Assembly: GCF_008016455.1 (NCBI RefSeq)
Contig: NZ_SAXU01000001.1
Location: forward strand, 1,240,001-1,304,000
Length of the DNA stretch: 64,000 bases
Direction: 5' to 3'
DNA from: Brachyspira aalborgi
GTDB taxonomy: Bacteria; Spirochaetota; Brachyspiria; Brachyspirales; Brachyspiraceae
Position 1 is the stretch's first letter, and the number at the start of each line of letters is the position of its first letter. The position numbers and the translations under genes were made by a program. Under the pieces are notes generated by a model. It was not told the origin of the DNA, ran no database searches, and saw only the letters and a program-made list of their open reading frames with translations. Shown here piece after piece: positions 18,814 through 27,740 of the stretch.

Positions 18814-19164
18814 TTACGATTCGGCTCTCACCTGTATAACCAAAACCTTAAAAGAGTCTTTGGCTTCTTTTGTTTTCAAAGAATGAGGAGCGTTTGCAGG
18901 AATCAAAATCGACTCTCCGCTTTTTACTTCAAAGGATTCATTTTCTATAATAATATATCCTTCGCCTTCAATCGCGCTTACTAAAATATCTCCCGTTCCG
19001 CTATGAGTAGGCACTTCGGCATTTTTTCCAAGAGAAAGAATTTTTATAATTAAACTATTTCTTTCAACTAACGAAAAAGGATTTAGACTATTTTCTTTAA
19101 CGAAAACTAAATCTTTTAAAGCGATAACTTTTTTAGCTTCAACATTATCAATATATTTATTCAT
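18814..19164 (-). CDS. small cupin-domain protein
   Basis: The 116-residue single-domain beta-barrel cupin shows the two cupin motifs in loose form: PTHSGTGDILVSAIEGEG (about residues 56-73) and ESILIPANAPHSLKTKE (about 87-103). It has two possible metal histidines. The function is open; such proteins often bind small ligands or act as redox or stress accessories. It is 67 bases downstream of the ferredoxin-like gene on the same strand and probably co-transcribed with it. AAGGAG precedes the ATG. Confidence 0.85.
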   Translation of the reverse strand: MNKYIDNVEAKKVIALKDLVFVKENSLNPFSLVERNSLIIKILSLGKNAEVPTHSGTGDILVSAIEGEGYIIIENESFEVKSGESILIPANAPHSLKTKEAKDSFKVLVIQVRAES

Positions 19165-19231
19165 AATATTTTTATTCTCCTTAATTATTTAAAATCAATT
19201 TTTTTAATTATATAATAAATAAAAGTTTATT

Positions 19232-20047
19232 TTATACAAGATTTCCTTCTATTGATATTGTATAATCTTTTATTATTATATTTTTATTAGCTCTTTCCAT
19301 AGCTTCTCTAACTATCATCTCGACTCCGCCGCAACAAGGCACTTCCATATGAGCTATAGTTATAGATTTTATATTTTTATTTTCAAATATATTTGCAAGT
19401 TTTTCTATATAAGAATCTATATCGGAGTCTAATTTCGGACATAATAGCATAAGAATTTTATTCTTTAAAAATTTATTATGGAAATTAGGATATGCAAAAG
19501 GAACGCAGTCGGCAGATATAAGCAAATCCGCATTATTTAAATAAGGAGCGTTTGGATTCATTAATTTTAATTGTATGGGCCAATTTGCTATTTCGGATTG
19601 CATATTAACGGCTACATTGTTTTCACTATGATGAATATTTTTTCTTAAATCTCTTTGCATACTGCCAGGACATCCACATGGCAAATCTTCTTCTATAACG
19701 GGTATTTCTATATTATTTTCTTTCATATAATTTATTGCCTCCTCTAATAATTTATTTTCCCCATGTTCTTTCAAGTGTTTTAAATGAGCTTTTATAACAT
19801 TTTCTCCTCCTTTGACTATATTAACCATAACTTTAGCTTCGTTATATTCTTCGGCTTCCCTTTCCTCTATATGTAAAGCGTCAACAGGACAGGTTTTTAT
19901 GCAAGCTCCAAGTCCATCGCAAAATAAATCGCTTATAAGTCTTGCCTTACCGTCTATTATTTGTAAAGCGCCTTCGGGACAATCGGGAATGCATAATCCA
20001 CAGCCATTGCATTTGTCTTCGTCTATTGTTATTATTCTTCGTTTCAT
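19232..20047 (-). CDS. ferredoxin-like 4Fe-4S protein with C-terminal cysteine domain
   Basis: The N-terminal ~60 residues hold two [4Fe-4S] motifs, CNGCGLCIPDCP and CDGLGACIKTCP, as in bacterial ferredoxins. The rest (about 100-271) is a domain with cysteines in EDLPCGCPGS, ADCVPF, LLCPKL and VPCCGGVE. I recall this architecture from anaerobes next to cupin and hybrid-cluster-protein genes, usually under Crp/Fnr-family HcpR control. The electron partner is unknown, and no hcp is present here. A very strong AAGGAGG site precedes the ATG, and a perfect 14-bp inverted repeat lies at its predicted promoter. Confidence 0.85.
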   Translation of the reverse strand: MKRRIITIDEDKCNGCGLCIPDCPEGALQIIDGKARLISDLFCDGLGACIKTCPVDALHIEEREAEEYNEAKVMVNIVKGGENVIKAHLKHLKEHGENKLLEEAINYMKENNIEIPVIEEDLPCGCPGSMQRDLRKNIHHSENNVAVNMQSEIANWPIQLKLMNPNAPYLNNADLLISADCVPFAYPNFHNKFLKNKILMLLCPKLDSDIDSYIEKLANIFENKNIKSITIAHMEVPCCGGVEMIVREAMERANKNIIIKDYTISIEGNLV

Positions 20048-20103
20048 AATAATTAATTCCTCCTTAAGAAATTATTTTTATTTTATTAATTATTAATAAG
20101 CGT

Positions 20104-20145
20104 ATTTTAAATATTTTTAAAATATTTGTCAGTTGCTATGGCAAC
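20104..20145 (-). promoter_or_regulatory. promoter with Crp/Fnr-type operator, ferredoxin-cupin operon
   Basis: On the minus strand, CTGACA (20127-20132) and TAAAAT (20104-20109) are spaced 17 bases. Immediately upstream is a perfect inverted repeat, GTTGC-N4-GCAAC (20132-20145). If transcription starts about six bases past the -10 (near 20097), the repeat is centred at -41.5, the classic position for class II activation by Crp/Fnr proteins. A Crp/Fnr-family gene lies 3.3 kb away at 23363. Confidence 0.6.
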
Positions 20146-20238
20146 AATATTTATATTCGATTTAATTATACCTATAGATAAAAATCTTTATGTAATTTAT
20201 AATATATTTTGACAATAAAAAATTAGAGTAAAAAACAT

Positions 20239-23200
20239 ATGATTAAAAATTACTTAAAAGAAATTGAAAAATTAAAATCTCCTATATCGAACGAGCATAC
20301 TTATAGAACGCCTTTAGAAAATGCGCTTAACTCTTTGAAAGTAAAACTTTATCCTCGAAGCGCTATAACTATTCAGCAAGAAACTTCAATTAATATTTCG
20401 GACGATAGCGATTTGAAAAAAGTATTTCCCGATTTTACGGTTGTAAACGAGGACGAAAGATTAATCGGCTTTATAGAATGCAAAGATATTGATTTTGATT
20501 TGCATAAAGCGATTGAAGGCAAAGGAAATTTTAAGATTTATAAAGAACAGCTTTTAAAATATTTGGATATTCACAATAATTTAATTTATACTAATTATAT
20601 TGATTTTATTCATTTGGTTTTGGAAGAAAATCAAGGGCAGACTAAAACTATAAAAATTAAAAATGAAGTTTGTTTGAATAAAGGCGCGGACGCCGAGAAA
20701 CTTTTTGAAAATATTTTTGAAGATTTTTTGGGAGCTACGATTAAAGAGATTGACAGAAAAGATTATTTTTTGAAACTGCTTGCAAGAAGAACTAAAATTT
20801 TAAGAGATTTTATAAACGGCGAACTTATAAATAATAATTCGTATTTGAAAAACGATATTAAAGGATTGTTTGAAAATACGATTTTTAACGATTTGAGCGA
20901 CAAAGATTTTGCGGACGCTTTCTCCCAAATAATTTCTTTTTCGCTTTTGTTTTATAGATTAAGCGAAAGAAAAAATGTCGATAAAGATTCTTTTAGAAAT
21001 ATGCCCGAATATATTCCAATTTTTAGAGAATTTTTATCGAAGATAGATATTGAAAATTTTAATTCGCATATTTTATATTCTATAGATTCGATAATAAACG
21101 CGGTAAACGCTTACAATAAAAATATGTTTTATAGTCAATTTTCCACATCGACAGAAAAAGAAGACCCTTTTATTTACGCTTATGAATATTTTTTGAAAGA
21201 GTTTGACGCAAAGACAAGAAACGCTCGCGGAGTTTTTTATACGCCAATCGAAGCTGTGAGATATATTATAAAATCGATTGACGAAATTTTGAAAGATAGA
21301 TTAAATATAGCGGACGGAATCTACGGAGAAGAAGTGCATATTTTAGATTTTGCGGCGGGAACGGGAACATTTATGCTTGGAGCGATTGAGAAAGCTTTTG
21401 AAAACGCGAAGCAAAACGGAATTGCGGGAGTTTGGGAGAATATAGTTTCGGATTTTATTTTAAAAAGGCTTTACGGTTTCGAGTTTTTAATCGTTCCTTA
21501 TGTTTTGGCGCATTTTAGAATTCATGAATATTTGAAAGATTTGAATTACGATTATAAGAAAAATGATAGACTTCAATTATATTTAACAAACACGCTTGAC
21601 AATAGCACGGGCGGACAAGTAAAAATGTTTCCTCAAATGCAGGCGGAATCGGACAACGCTTATAAAATAAAAAACGAAGAGCCGATTTTGGTTATAATGG
21701 GAAATCCGCCTTACAATAATAAATCGGAAAAGATTAATCGCAAAGAATGGATTGAAAATCTGCTTAAAGATTATAAAGAAAATTTGAACGAAAAGAAAAT
21801 TAATTTGGATGACGATTATATAAAATTTATTCGATTCGCTCATTGGAAAATGGAAAACGCGGAAAAAGGAATAATCGGAATAATAGTAAATAATTCTTTT
21901 ATTAGCGGCGTCACTCATAGAGAGATGAGAAGAAAACTTATGCAAACATTTGACGAAATTTATATTTTGGATTTGCATGGCAATGTGAATAAAGGCGAAA
22001 AATGTCCCGATGGTTCTATGGATTTTAATATTTTTAATATAAAGGAAGTTGGCGTTTGTATTGCTTTATTTGTAAAAACGGGATTAAAAAATAATAAGAA
22101 TAAAGGAATTTATTTTAACGAAGTTTTTGGAACGCAAGATTATAAAAAAAATTATTTGATTGACAAATCAATAACGGACGAGAAATGGGTTGAATTGGAA
22201 GACGATAAAAAATGGCATTGGTTTACTAAAGTTAAAAGTAATGAAAAATATTTAAAAGAGTTTATCGGATTAACAGAAATTTTTAATGAAATAAATAGTG
22301 CTATACAAACAAAAAGAGATTACTTAACGATACAATTATCAAAAAATAAAATATTAGAAGTAGTCAATGATTTCAGAAATTTATCTGAAGAAGAAATTAA
22401 AAATAAATATAATACTAATGATAATAGAGATTGGAAAGTAAGCACTTCTAAAAAAGATTTATTAGAAAATAACGGACATGTAGAAATTATACATTATCGC
22501 CCTTTTGATTTTAGATATACTTATTATACAGGAATTTCAAGAGGATTTGTAGCGTATCCAAGAAAAAGTATTATGAGACATATTATAAATAGAGAGAATA
22601 TTGGTTTAGCTTTTACTCGTCAAAATTCAGGTGTTGATATTTTTCATCATTGTTTAGTTTCTAAATTTATTATAGACGGTGGGATAACTAATTCTTGGAC
22701 TTATATTGCACCGCTTTATCTATACGAAGAAAATTCTGCGGGCGAATTTAAATTGGATAGTTCATGCAAGCCGAATTGGACAGATTCTTTTAAAGAGTTT
22801 TTGAAAAATTATATAAGCGATAATCCGAAAGAAATTTTTAATTATATTTACGCGATTCTTTATAGTCCGACTTACAGAGAAAATTATAAAGAAGATTTGA
22901 AATACGATTATCCAAGAATTCCATTTACGAAAGATAAAAAGATTTTTGATAGATTGCAAAAGTTGGGAGGCGAATTGATTGATTTGCATTTATTGAAAAA
23001 AGTTCCGCAAAGTAATGCAGGTTATCCGAATAAAGGAGAGCATAAAATCTCTTACTCAAAATATAACGAAGAAGAGAAAAGACTATATATAAACGAAAAA
23101 CAATATTTTGAAAATGTAAAAAAAGAAGTTTATAATTATTCTATCGGAGGTTATAAGCCGATTGAAAAATATATTAAGGCAAGAGATATTTTGACTTTGA

Positions 23201-23298
23201 AAGATATTAGTCATTTGATTAAAGTTATAGCTGTGATTGAGAGGACGATTTTATTACAAGAGGAGATTGACAAGGTTTGGAGAGAAGCTGATTTTTAA
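20239..23298 (+). CDS. Type ISP/IIG-like restriction-modification enzyme
   Basis: This 1019-residue single polypeptide combines cutting and methylation. The N-terminal nuclease shows PD-(D/E)XK residues D65 and E80-x-K82. A helical region is followed by an N6-adenine methyltransferase starting at RGVFYTPIEAV (about 334), with SAM motif DFAAGTGTF (about 370) and catalytic NPPYNN (about 488). The C-terminal part is a target-recognition region like that of Type ISP enzymes (LlaBIII group). It lacks the RecA-like helicase of full Type ISP enzymes, so it probably acts more like Type IIG. The recognition region around 22280-22720 is much more AT-rich than the methyltransferase part. It is a solitary defence gene between the ferredoxin operon and the crp gene. 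Confidence 0.85.
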   Translation: MIKNYLKEIEKLKSPISNEHTYRTPLENALNSLKVKLYPRSAITIQQETSINISDDSDLKKVFPDFTVVNEDERLIGFIECKDIDFDLHKAIEGKGNFKIYKEQLLKYLDIHNNLIYTNYIDFIHLVLEENQGQTKTIKIKNEVCLNKGADAEKLFENIFEDFLGATIKEIDRKDYFLKLLARRTKILRDFINGELINNNSYLKNDIKGLFENTIFNDLSDKDFADAFSQIISFSLLFYRLSERKNVDKDSFRNMPEYIPIFREFLSKIDIENFNSHILYSIDSIINAVNAYNKNMFYSQFSTSTEKEDPFIYAYEYFLKEFDAKTRNARGVFYTPIEAVRYIIKSIDEILKDRLNIADGIYGEEVHILDFAAGTGTFMLGAIEKAFENAKQNGIAGVWENIVSDFILKRLYGFEFLIVPYVLAHFRIHEYLKDLNYDYKKNDRLQLYLTNTLDNSTGGQVKMFPQMQAESDNAYKIKNEEPILVIMGNPPYNNKSEKINRKEWIENLLKDYKENLNEKKINLDDDYIKFIRFAHWKMENAEKGIIGIIVNNSFISGVTHREMRRKLMQTFDEIYILDLHGNVNKGEKCPDGSMDFNIFNIKEVGVCIALFVKTGLKNNKNKGIYFNEVFGTQDYKKNYLIDKSITDEKWVELEDDKKWHWFTKVKSNEKYLKEFIGLTEIFNEINSAIQTKRDYLTIQLSKNKILEVVNDFRNLSEEEIKNKYNTNDNRDWKVSTSKKDLLENNGHVEIIHYRPFDFRYTYYTGISRGFVAYPRKSIMRHIINRENIGLAFTRQNSGVDIFHHCLVSKFIIDGGITNSWTYIAPLYLYEENSAGEFKLDSSCKPNWTDSFKEFLKNYISDNPKEIFNYIYAILYSPTYRENYKEDLKYDYPRIPFTKDKKIFDRLQKLGGELIDLHLLKKVPQSNAGYPNKGEHKISYSKYNEEEKRLYINEKQYFENVKKEVYNYSIGGYKPIEKYIKARDILTLKDISHLIKVIAVIERTILLQEEIDKVWREADF

Positions 23299-23362
23299 TT
23301 GTATAAAATAAAATTTATTATAATATTGATTTTTTATTAATAAAAATTAAAATGTTTTTATT

Positions 23363-24022
23363 ATGACAGAATACTTAAACACAATAATTAAAACTCGTTT
23401 ATTTGACAATATAGACAAAAAAGAAATTCCTAATATTTTGAATAATTTTAAATCTCAAAAGAAATTATACGAAAAAGGAAATATAATAATAGATATGGGA
23501 GATAAAGTAGAAGCGATATATTTAATATTAAACGGAAAAATTGAAATATCGAAAGAATATGACGACACAAGAAAAAATATAGTCAATATACTTGAAAGCG
23601 GAGAGATATTCGCCGAAGCTATGGCTTTATCAACAAATAAAATATCTCAAATAACTGCAATATCTTTAAGCAAAAGCGAAATATTAAAAATAAATATAAA
23701 ATATATATTCGATAATAATTTAGAAAAAAATAAAAATATATTTATAGAAAATTTATTAAAAATAATTTCTGATAAAAATAAATTTCTTTCAATGAAAAAC
23801 GATATTTTGAGTCAAAAGAGTTTGAGAAGCAAAATTATTTTATATTTAGAATATATGTCTAATATGCAAAAATCGGAAAAAATAAATATTCCTTATAGCA
23901 GAGATAAACTAGCCGAGTTTATATCCGCCGACAGAAGCGCTTTATCGAGAGAATTAAATAGACTTGCAAAAGAAAAAATGATAGAACTTAACGGAAATAA
24001 AATAAATATTATAGATATATAA
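23363..24022 (+). CDS. Crp/Fnr-family transcriptional regulator
   Basis: The 219 residues comprise an N-terminal cyclic-nucleotide-binding-like barrel (LILNGKIEISKEY, ESGEIFAEAMAL near residues 52-95), a dimer helix, and a C-terminal winged helix (YSRDKLAEFISADRSALSR, about 174-192). There is no cysteine in the protein, so it is not an Fe-S type FNR, and the usual cAMP-contact residues are not clearly kept. Given its position, the ferredoxin-cupin operon with its inverted repeat is a natural candidate target. No ribosome site of strength is visible. Confidence 0.9.
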   Translation: MTEYLNTIIKTRLFDNIDKKEIPNILNNFKSQKKLYEKGNIIIDMGDKVEAIYLILNGKIEISKEYDDTRKNIVNILESGEIFAEAMALSTNKISQITAISLSKSEILKINIKYIFDNNLEKNKNIFIENLLKIISDKNKFLSMKNDILSQKSLRSKIILYLEYMSNMQKSEKINIPYSRDKLAEFISADRSALSRELNRLAKEKMIELNGNKINIIDI

Positions 24023-24048
24023 TTTAATTTTTATTCGATTATTTCAAA

Positions 24049-25005
24049 TTAATTATTTCTAAAAAATAATGCGGCGCAACCTAAAACTCCAGCATCGTTT
24101 CCTAAAGAAGCGGGTTTTATTTCAAGATTATTAACCATCATTCTTAAACCGTAATTTTGAACTCCTCTTTTAATATCGTTTATCATCATATCGAAATCTT
24201 TGCATAAACCTCCGCCGATAAGAACCAAATCCAAATCGAGCATATTTAAAGCTTGAGCTATAGACATTCCTAAATAATAAGAACATTCCGCTATAGTTTC
24301 TTTCGCAAGAATATCTCCGTTTTTAGCGGCGTCAAATAAAGCTTTAGCCTTTCCTTTATCTAATTTTTCGTAGGTTAAAGTAGTCGGAATAAGATTTTTA
24401 TGAATCTTCTGTTTTGCCATGTTTATAAATCCCGTAGCGGAAGCGTATCTTTCAATGCATCCCGAAGAACCGCAATTGCATCTATCTCCGTCAGGAACAA
24501 CAAATACATGCCCAAGCTCTCCCGCTCCGCCCAAAGCTCCCGTGAATAATTTTCCGTTTAAGACAAATCCTCCGCCCACGCCCGTTCCTAAAGTAATAAA
24601 CATTATTGATTGATAATTTTTTTCTTTACCGCTTCCATATTTAGCCTCTCCCAAAGCTGCGGCGCTTGCATCGTTTACGGTTTTTACGGTAAGATTAAAT
24701 AAATCGCCTATATCCGAAAATTTTAATCCATGTAGTCCAGGAATATTTTCAGCTCCGCCTAAATGTAGAGTTTCTTTATTCATTACTCCAGGGCTATCTA
24801 TTCCCAAACCAATCGCTTTATAATCTGCAGGAATATGAGATTTTAATTTTTCAATAACTTCTTTTATTCTTTTTTTATGCTCTTCGGTTGTATGATTAGC
24901 ATCAACATCAAAACTTTCTTTATATAAAATATTTCCGTTTTCTTCTACAATTGCTCCTTTCATAGAAGTTCCGCCAATATCTAAAGCTATAACTATATCT
25001 TTCAT
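24049..25005 (-). CDS. ROK-family sugar kinase (glucokinase-like)
   Basis: The 318 residues have the ATP phosphate loop DIGGTSMKGAIV at the N-terminus, catalytic aspartate in VNDASAAALGEA, the ROK zinc site GHVFVVPDGDRCNCGSSGC, and LIGGGLCKD in the C-terminal lobe. ROK kinases of this form usually phosphorylate glucose at C6. It probably feeds glycolysis together with tpiA. GGAG precedes the ATG. It stands alone, convergent with the crp gene. Confidence 0.92.
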   Translation of the reverse strand: MKDIVIALDIGGTSMKGAIVEENGNILYKESFDVDANHTTEEHKKRIKEVIEKLKSHIPADYKAIGLGIDSPGVMNKETLHLGGAENIPGLHGLKFSDIGDLFNLTVKTVNDASAAALGEAKYGSGKEKNYQSIMFITLGTGVGGGFVLNGKLFTGALGGAGELGHVFVVPDGDRCNCGSSGCIERYASATGFINMAKQKIHKNLIPTTLTYEKLDKGKAKALFDAAKNGDILAKETIAECSYYLGMSIAQALNMLDLDLVLIGGGLCKDFDMMINDIKRGVQNYGLRMMVNNLEIKPASLGNDAGVLGCAALFFRNN

Positions 25006-25161
25006 TAAAATATCTCCGACTAAATTATTAATGTATATTTTAGAATAAGAATTTAATTTGTCAATATTTTAATTTTATATAACGGCAATTAAAAGAAGAA
25101 AAATAATTTTCACTTTCTTTTAATAAAACCGCTATATATTTTTAATTTACACGCTTAAATA

Positions 25162-26682
25162 TTATTCTACAATAATAACATAAGTCATTCTAGCTCTTTT
25201 AATGGTAATCGTATAAGATTTTTCATTGCCGTAAGATTTAACGAAATTATTATAATCGCTTATATTAGATATTGTCCTTCCGTTAATAGCCTTTATAACA
25301 TCGCCCGCTCTAAGTCCCGATTGATAGGCTTTTGAAGATTGAGATATATTAAGAACGACTACGCCTCTTTCATTATTTCTAATTTGAAGTCTTTGAGATA
25401 TTTCGGGAGTTATATCCGAAACATCAAGTCCCATCCAAGAACGAGAATTATTTGATTGTCCTCTATTAGGCAAACTTCTTCCGCTTGGAATTTCTTCGGT
25501 ATCTTCCATTCTAGCTTCTATAGTCACTTTTGCGCTTCTCTCTCTACCGCCTCTTAAATATTTAACCGTCACCTGCTTTCCTACTTTTGTAGTGGCGACT
25601 TTATTAAATAAATCAGCCGATTTTGTCATTTTATCGCCGTCAAATTCAATTATAATATCTCCGTCTTGAATTCCGCCTCTGCTTGCAGGAGAGTCGGGAA
25701 TAACTTCGCTTACATAAACGCCGCTTCCTTGTCTAACATTAAGCCCTCTTGCCAAATTTCCGTCTATATCTTGCAAATATATTCCTAAATATCCTCTTGT
25801 CACTTTTCCCGTTTCTTTTAATTCGTTCATAACGGAAGTGGCTATATTAATAGGAGTTGCAAAACCTATTCCAATATTTCCGCCCGAAGTAGAATATATT
25901 AAAGTATTTATTCCAATAACCTGTCCGTAAATATTAAATAAAGGACCGCCCGAATTTCCTGGATTTATTGCAACATCGGTTTGTATATATCTTTGATATC
26001 TATTAGCTCCGACATCGCTTCTTCCTTTTGCAGAAACTATGCCGAAAGTAACAGTATTGTTAAGTCCATAAGGATTTCCTATTGCAATTGCAAACTCGCC
26101 AGGCTCTATCGCATCGCTATCGCCCAAAGCGACATAAGGAAAAGTTCTATTCGCTTCTATTTGAAGTAATGCCAAATCATAAGCTTCGTCATAGCCGATT
26201 AATTTTGCAGGAAGCTCTTCAGTCTCTCCGTAAAGCAAAACCATTATTTTAGTAGCGCCTTTAACAACATGATAATTAGACAAAACATAACCGTCTTCGT
26301 TTACTATAAAACCGCTTCCTAATGACCTTTGATTTCTTCTCTGTCTTGGAACTTGGTCGCCAAAGAAAAATCTAAAAAACTCGTCCGCGTATCTGTCTTG
26401 CTCGGTTTGTCTCGCTTCAATTTCAGTAGATATATTAACTACGGCGTCCATATTTTTATTAACTACTTCTCTAATTGCGCTTTCCACTTGCAAAGCTCCG
26501 TCTATAGAACCTGAAAAAGCGACTTTTTGAGGAGCGGCTTGAGCGTAAACCGTGAAGTTATCTTTTTTATAATTCTTCTCGTATGAAAATATAAAGAAAG
26601 AAATTATAATCCCTACTAAAGTAAATGTTAATCCTAAATTTAGAAAAAACATAAATGAAGATTTTTTTTGATTCATATTCAT
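25162..26682 (-). CDS. HtrA/DegP-type serine protease with two PDZ domains
   Basis: This is a periplasmic quality-control protease of 506 residues. A single N-terminal membrane anchor (about residues 10-30) is followed by a trypsin-like domain with the catalytic triad His in SNYHVVKG, Asp in EAYDLALLQ and Ser in GNSGGPL. Two PDZ domains follow (about 300-390 and 420-505), with carboxylate-binding loops such as GYLGIYL. The arrangement matches DegP/DegQ proteins. GGAGG precedes the ATG. Confidence 0.95.
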   Translation of the reverse strand: MNMNQKKSSFMFFLNLGLTFTLVGIIISFFIFSYEKNYKKDNFTVYAQAAPQKVAFSGSIDGALQVESAIREVVNKNMDAVVNISTEIEARQTEQDRYADEFFRFFFGDQVPRQRRNQRSLGSGFIVNEDGYVLSNYHVVKGATKIMVLLYGETEELPAKLIGYDEAYDLALLQIEANRTFPYVALGDSDAIEPGEFAIAIGNPYGLNNTVTFGIVSAKGRSDVGANRYQRYIQTDVAINPGNSGGPLFNIYGQVIGINTLIYSTSGGNIGIGFATPINIATSVMNELKETGKVTRGYLGIYLQDIDGNLARGLNVRQGSGVYVSEVIPDSPASRGGIQDGDIIIEFDGDKMTKSADLFNKVATTKVGKQVTVKYLRGGRERSAKVTIEARMEDTEEIPSGRSLPNRGQSNNSRSWMGLDVSDITPEISQRLQIRNNERGVVVLNISQSSKAYQSGLRAGDVIKAINGRTISNISDYNNFVKSYGNEKSYTITIKRARMTYVIIVE

Positions 26683-26786
26683 ATATAAATACCTCCAAAA
26701 TAGTTATTATTACAATTTTTTATAAAATTTTATTTAATTTATTGTATTATATAAACCAGCTATAAAAAAACAAAGTAAAATAAAAT

Positions 26787-27713
26787 TTACTTATAATTAT
26801 TATGTTTATAAAATATTTCAGGCTCTCCTTTTGGTCTCGTATTCCATCTTGGATGAACCCAAAGCCAATTTTCGGGATACTTCCTTATTATTTCCTCTAA
26901 CTTTTTAGTATATTTTTGAGTATTATAATATAAAGTTTCTTCTTTACTCGCTTTTTCCTCAATATACATTATTTCCGAAACTACTATTTTATGATGTCCG
27001 TATCTATCGGGAACATCGTAAATTATAGCTATAGGCGATTTAGTTTTCATAGCGACTGCCACAGGTCCTACGGCGGTAGCGCAAGGATAATTAAAAAAGT
27101 CCACAAAAATTCCGTCTAAATAATTTTGGTCGCATAAAAATGCAACGGGCGAATTATCGTATAACGCTTTAAATATATCTCTTAAATCTCCCCATCTCGA
27201 TATGCATTCTTCTCCTCTTTTTTCTCTCCAAGAACGCATATATTTATCTAATTTAGGATTATCTAAAGGTCTGAATATAACTTTTGGATTATATTTATGA
27301 ATTCCAAAATAAAAAGCTATATATTCCCAATTTCCTATATGTCCCGTAATTGCAATTATTCCTTTTTTGTCTTCCAATGCTTTATCAAAATCTTCAAGCC
27401 CTTCAATTTTTACTCTTTTTAATATTTGATTATTCGACATTCTCGAAGATTTTATAAATTCTGCAAAAGTTATTATCATAGATTTCATAGAGCGCTTGGC
27501 TATTCTTTTTCTTTCTCTATAAGTTTTTTCGGGGAAAGCTTGTTTTAAGTTTATTAAAGCGACTTTTCTCGCGCTTGGAACTAAATAATACATTAAAGCG
27601 CCTATAAGTTTTGCAAATAAAACTACAAATATATACGGAGAGAAAGATATAATTTCCATTAAAATACGCAACGGAATATATTCAAGCATTATTACTTTTT
27701 TTGATTTATACAA
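26787..27713 (-). CDS. lysophospholipid/lipid A lauroyl-type acyltransferase
   Basis: The 308-residue LpxL/HtrB-like acyltransferase has an N-terminal membrane segment and the catalytic motif TGHIGNWEY (H-X4-D/E, here H142-E147 by count from the TTG start). Later motifs are LCDQNYLDGIFVDFF and a C-terminal NWLWVHPRWN. It would add a secondary acyl chain to lipid A of lipooligosaccharide at the inner membrane. The start is a TTG with GGAG eight bases upstream. It follows the 650-residue acidic protein in the same orientation. Confidence 0.88.
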   Translation of the reverse strand: MYKSKKVIMLEYIPLRILMEIISFSPYIFVVLFAKLIGALMYYLVPSARKVALINLKQAFPEKTYRERKRIAKRSMKSMIITFAEFIKSSRMSNNQILKRVKIEGLEDFDKALEDKKGIIAITGHIGNWEYIAFYFGIHKYNPKVIFRPLDNPKLDKYMRSWREKRGEECISRWGDLRDIFKALYDNSPVAFLCDQNYLDGIFVDFFNYPCATAVGPVAVAMKTKSPIAIIYDVPDRYGHHKIVVSEIMYIEEKASKEETLYYNTQKYTKKLEEIIRKYPENWLWVHPRWNTRPKGEPEIFYKHNNYK

Positions 27714-27740
27714 AATATAATCTCCAATTTGAATAATTAT

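Noticed and set aside
20239-23298. Complete Type ISP enzyme with helicase
   Set aside because: No Walker A or helicase motifs between nuclease and methyltransferase, and length (1019) is well below full Type ISP enzymes.
23363-24022. Oxygen-sensing FNR
   Set aside because: The protein has no cysteines, so cannot hold the Fe-S cluster of FNR.
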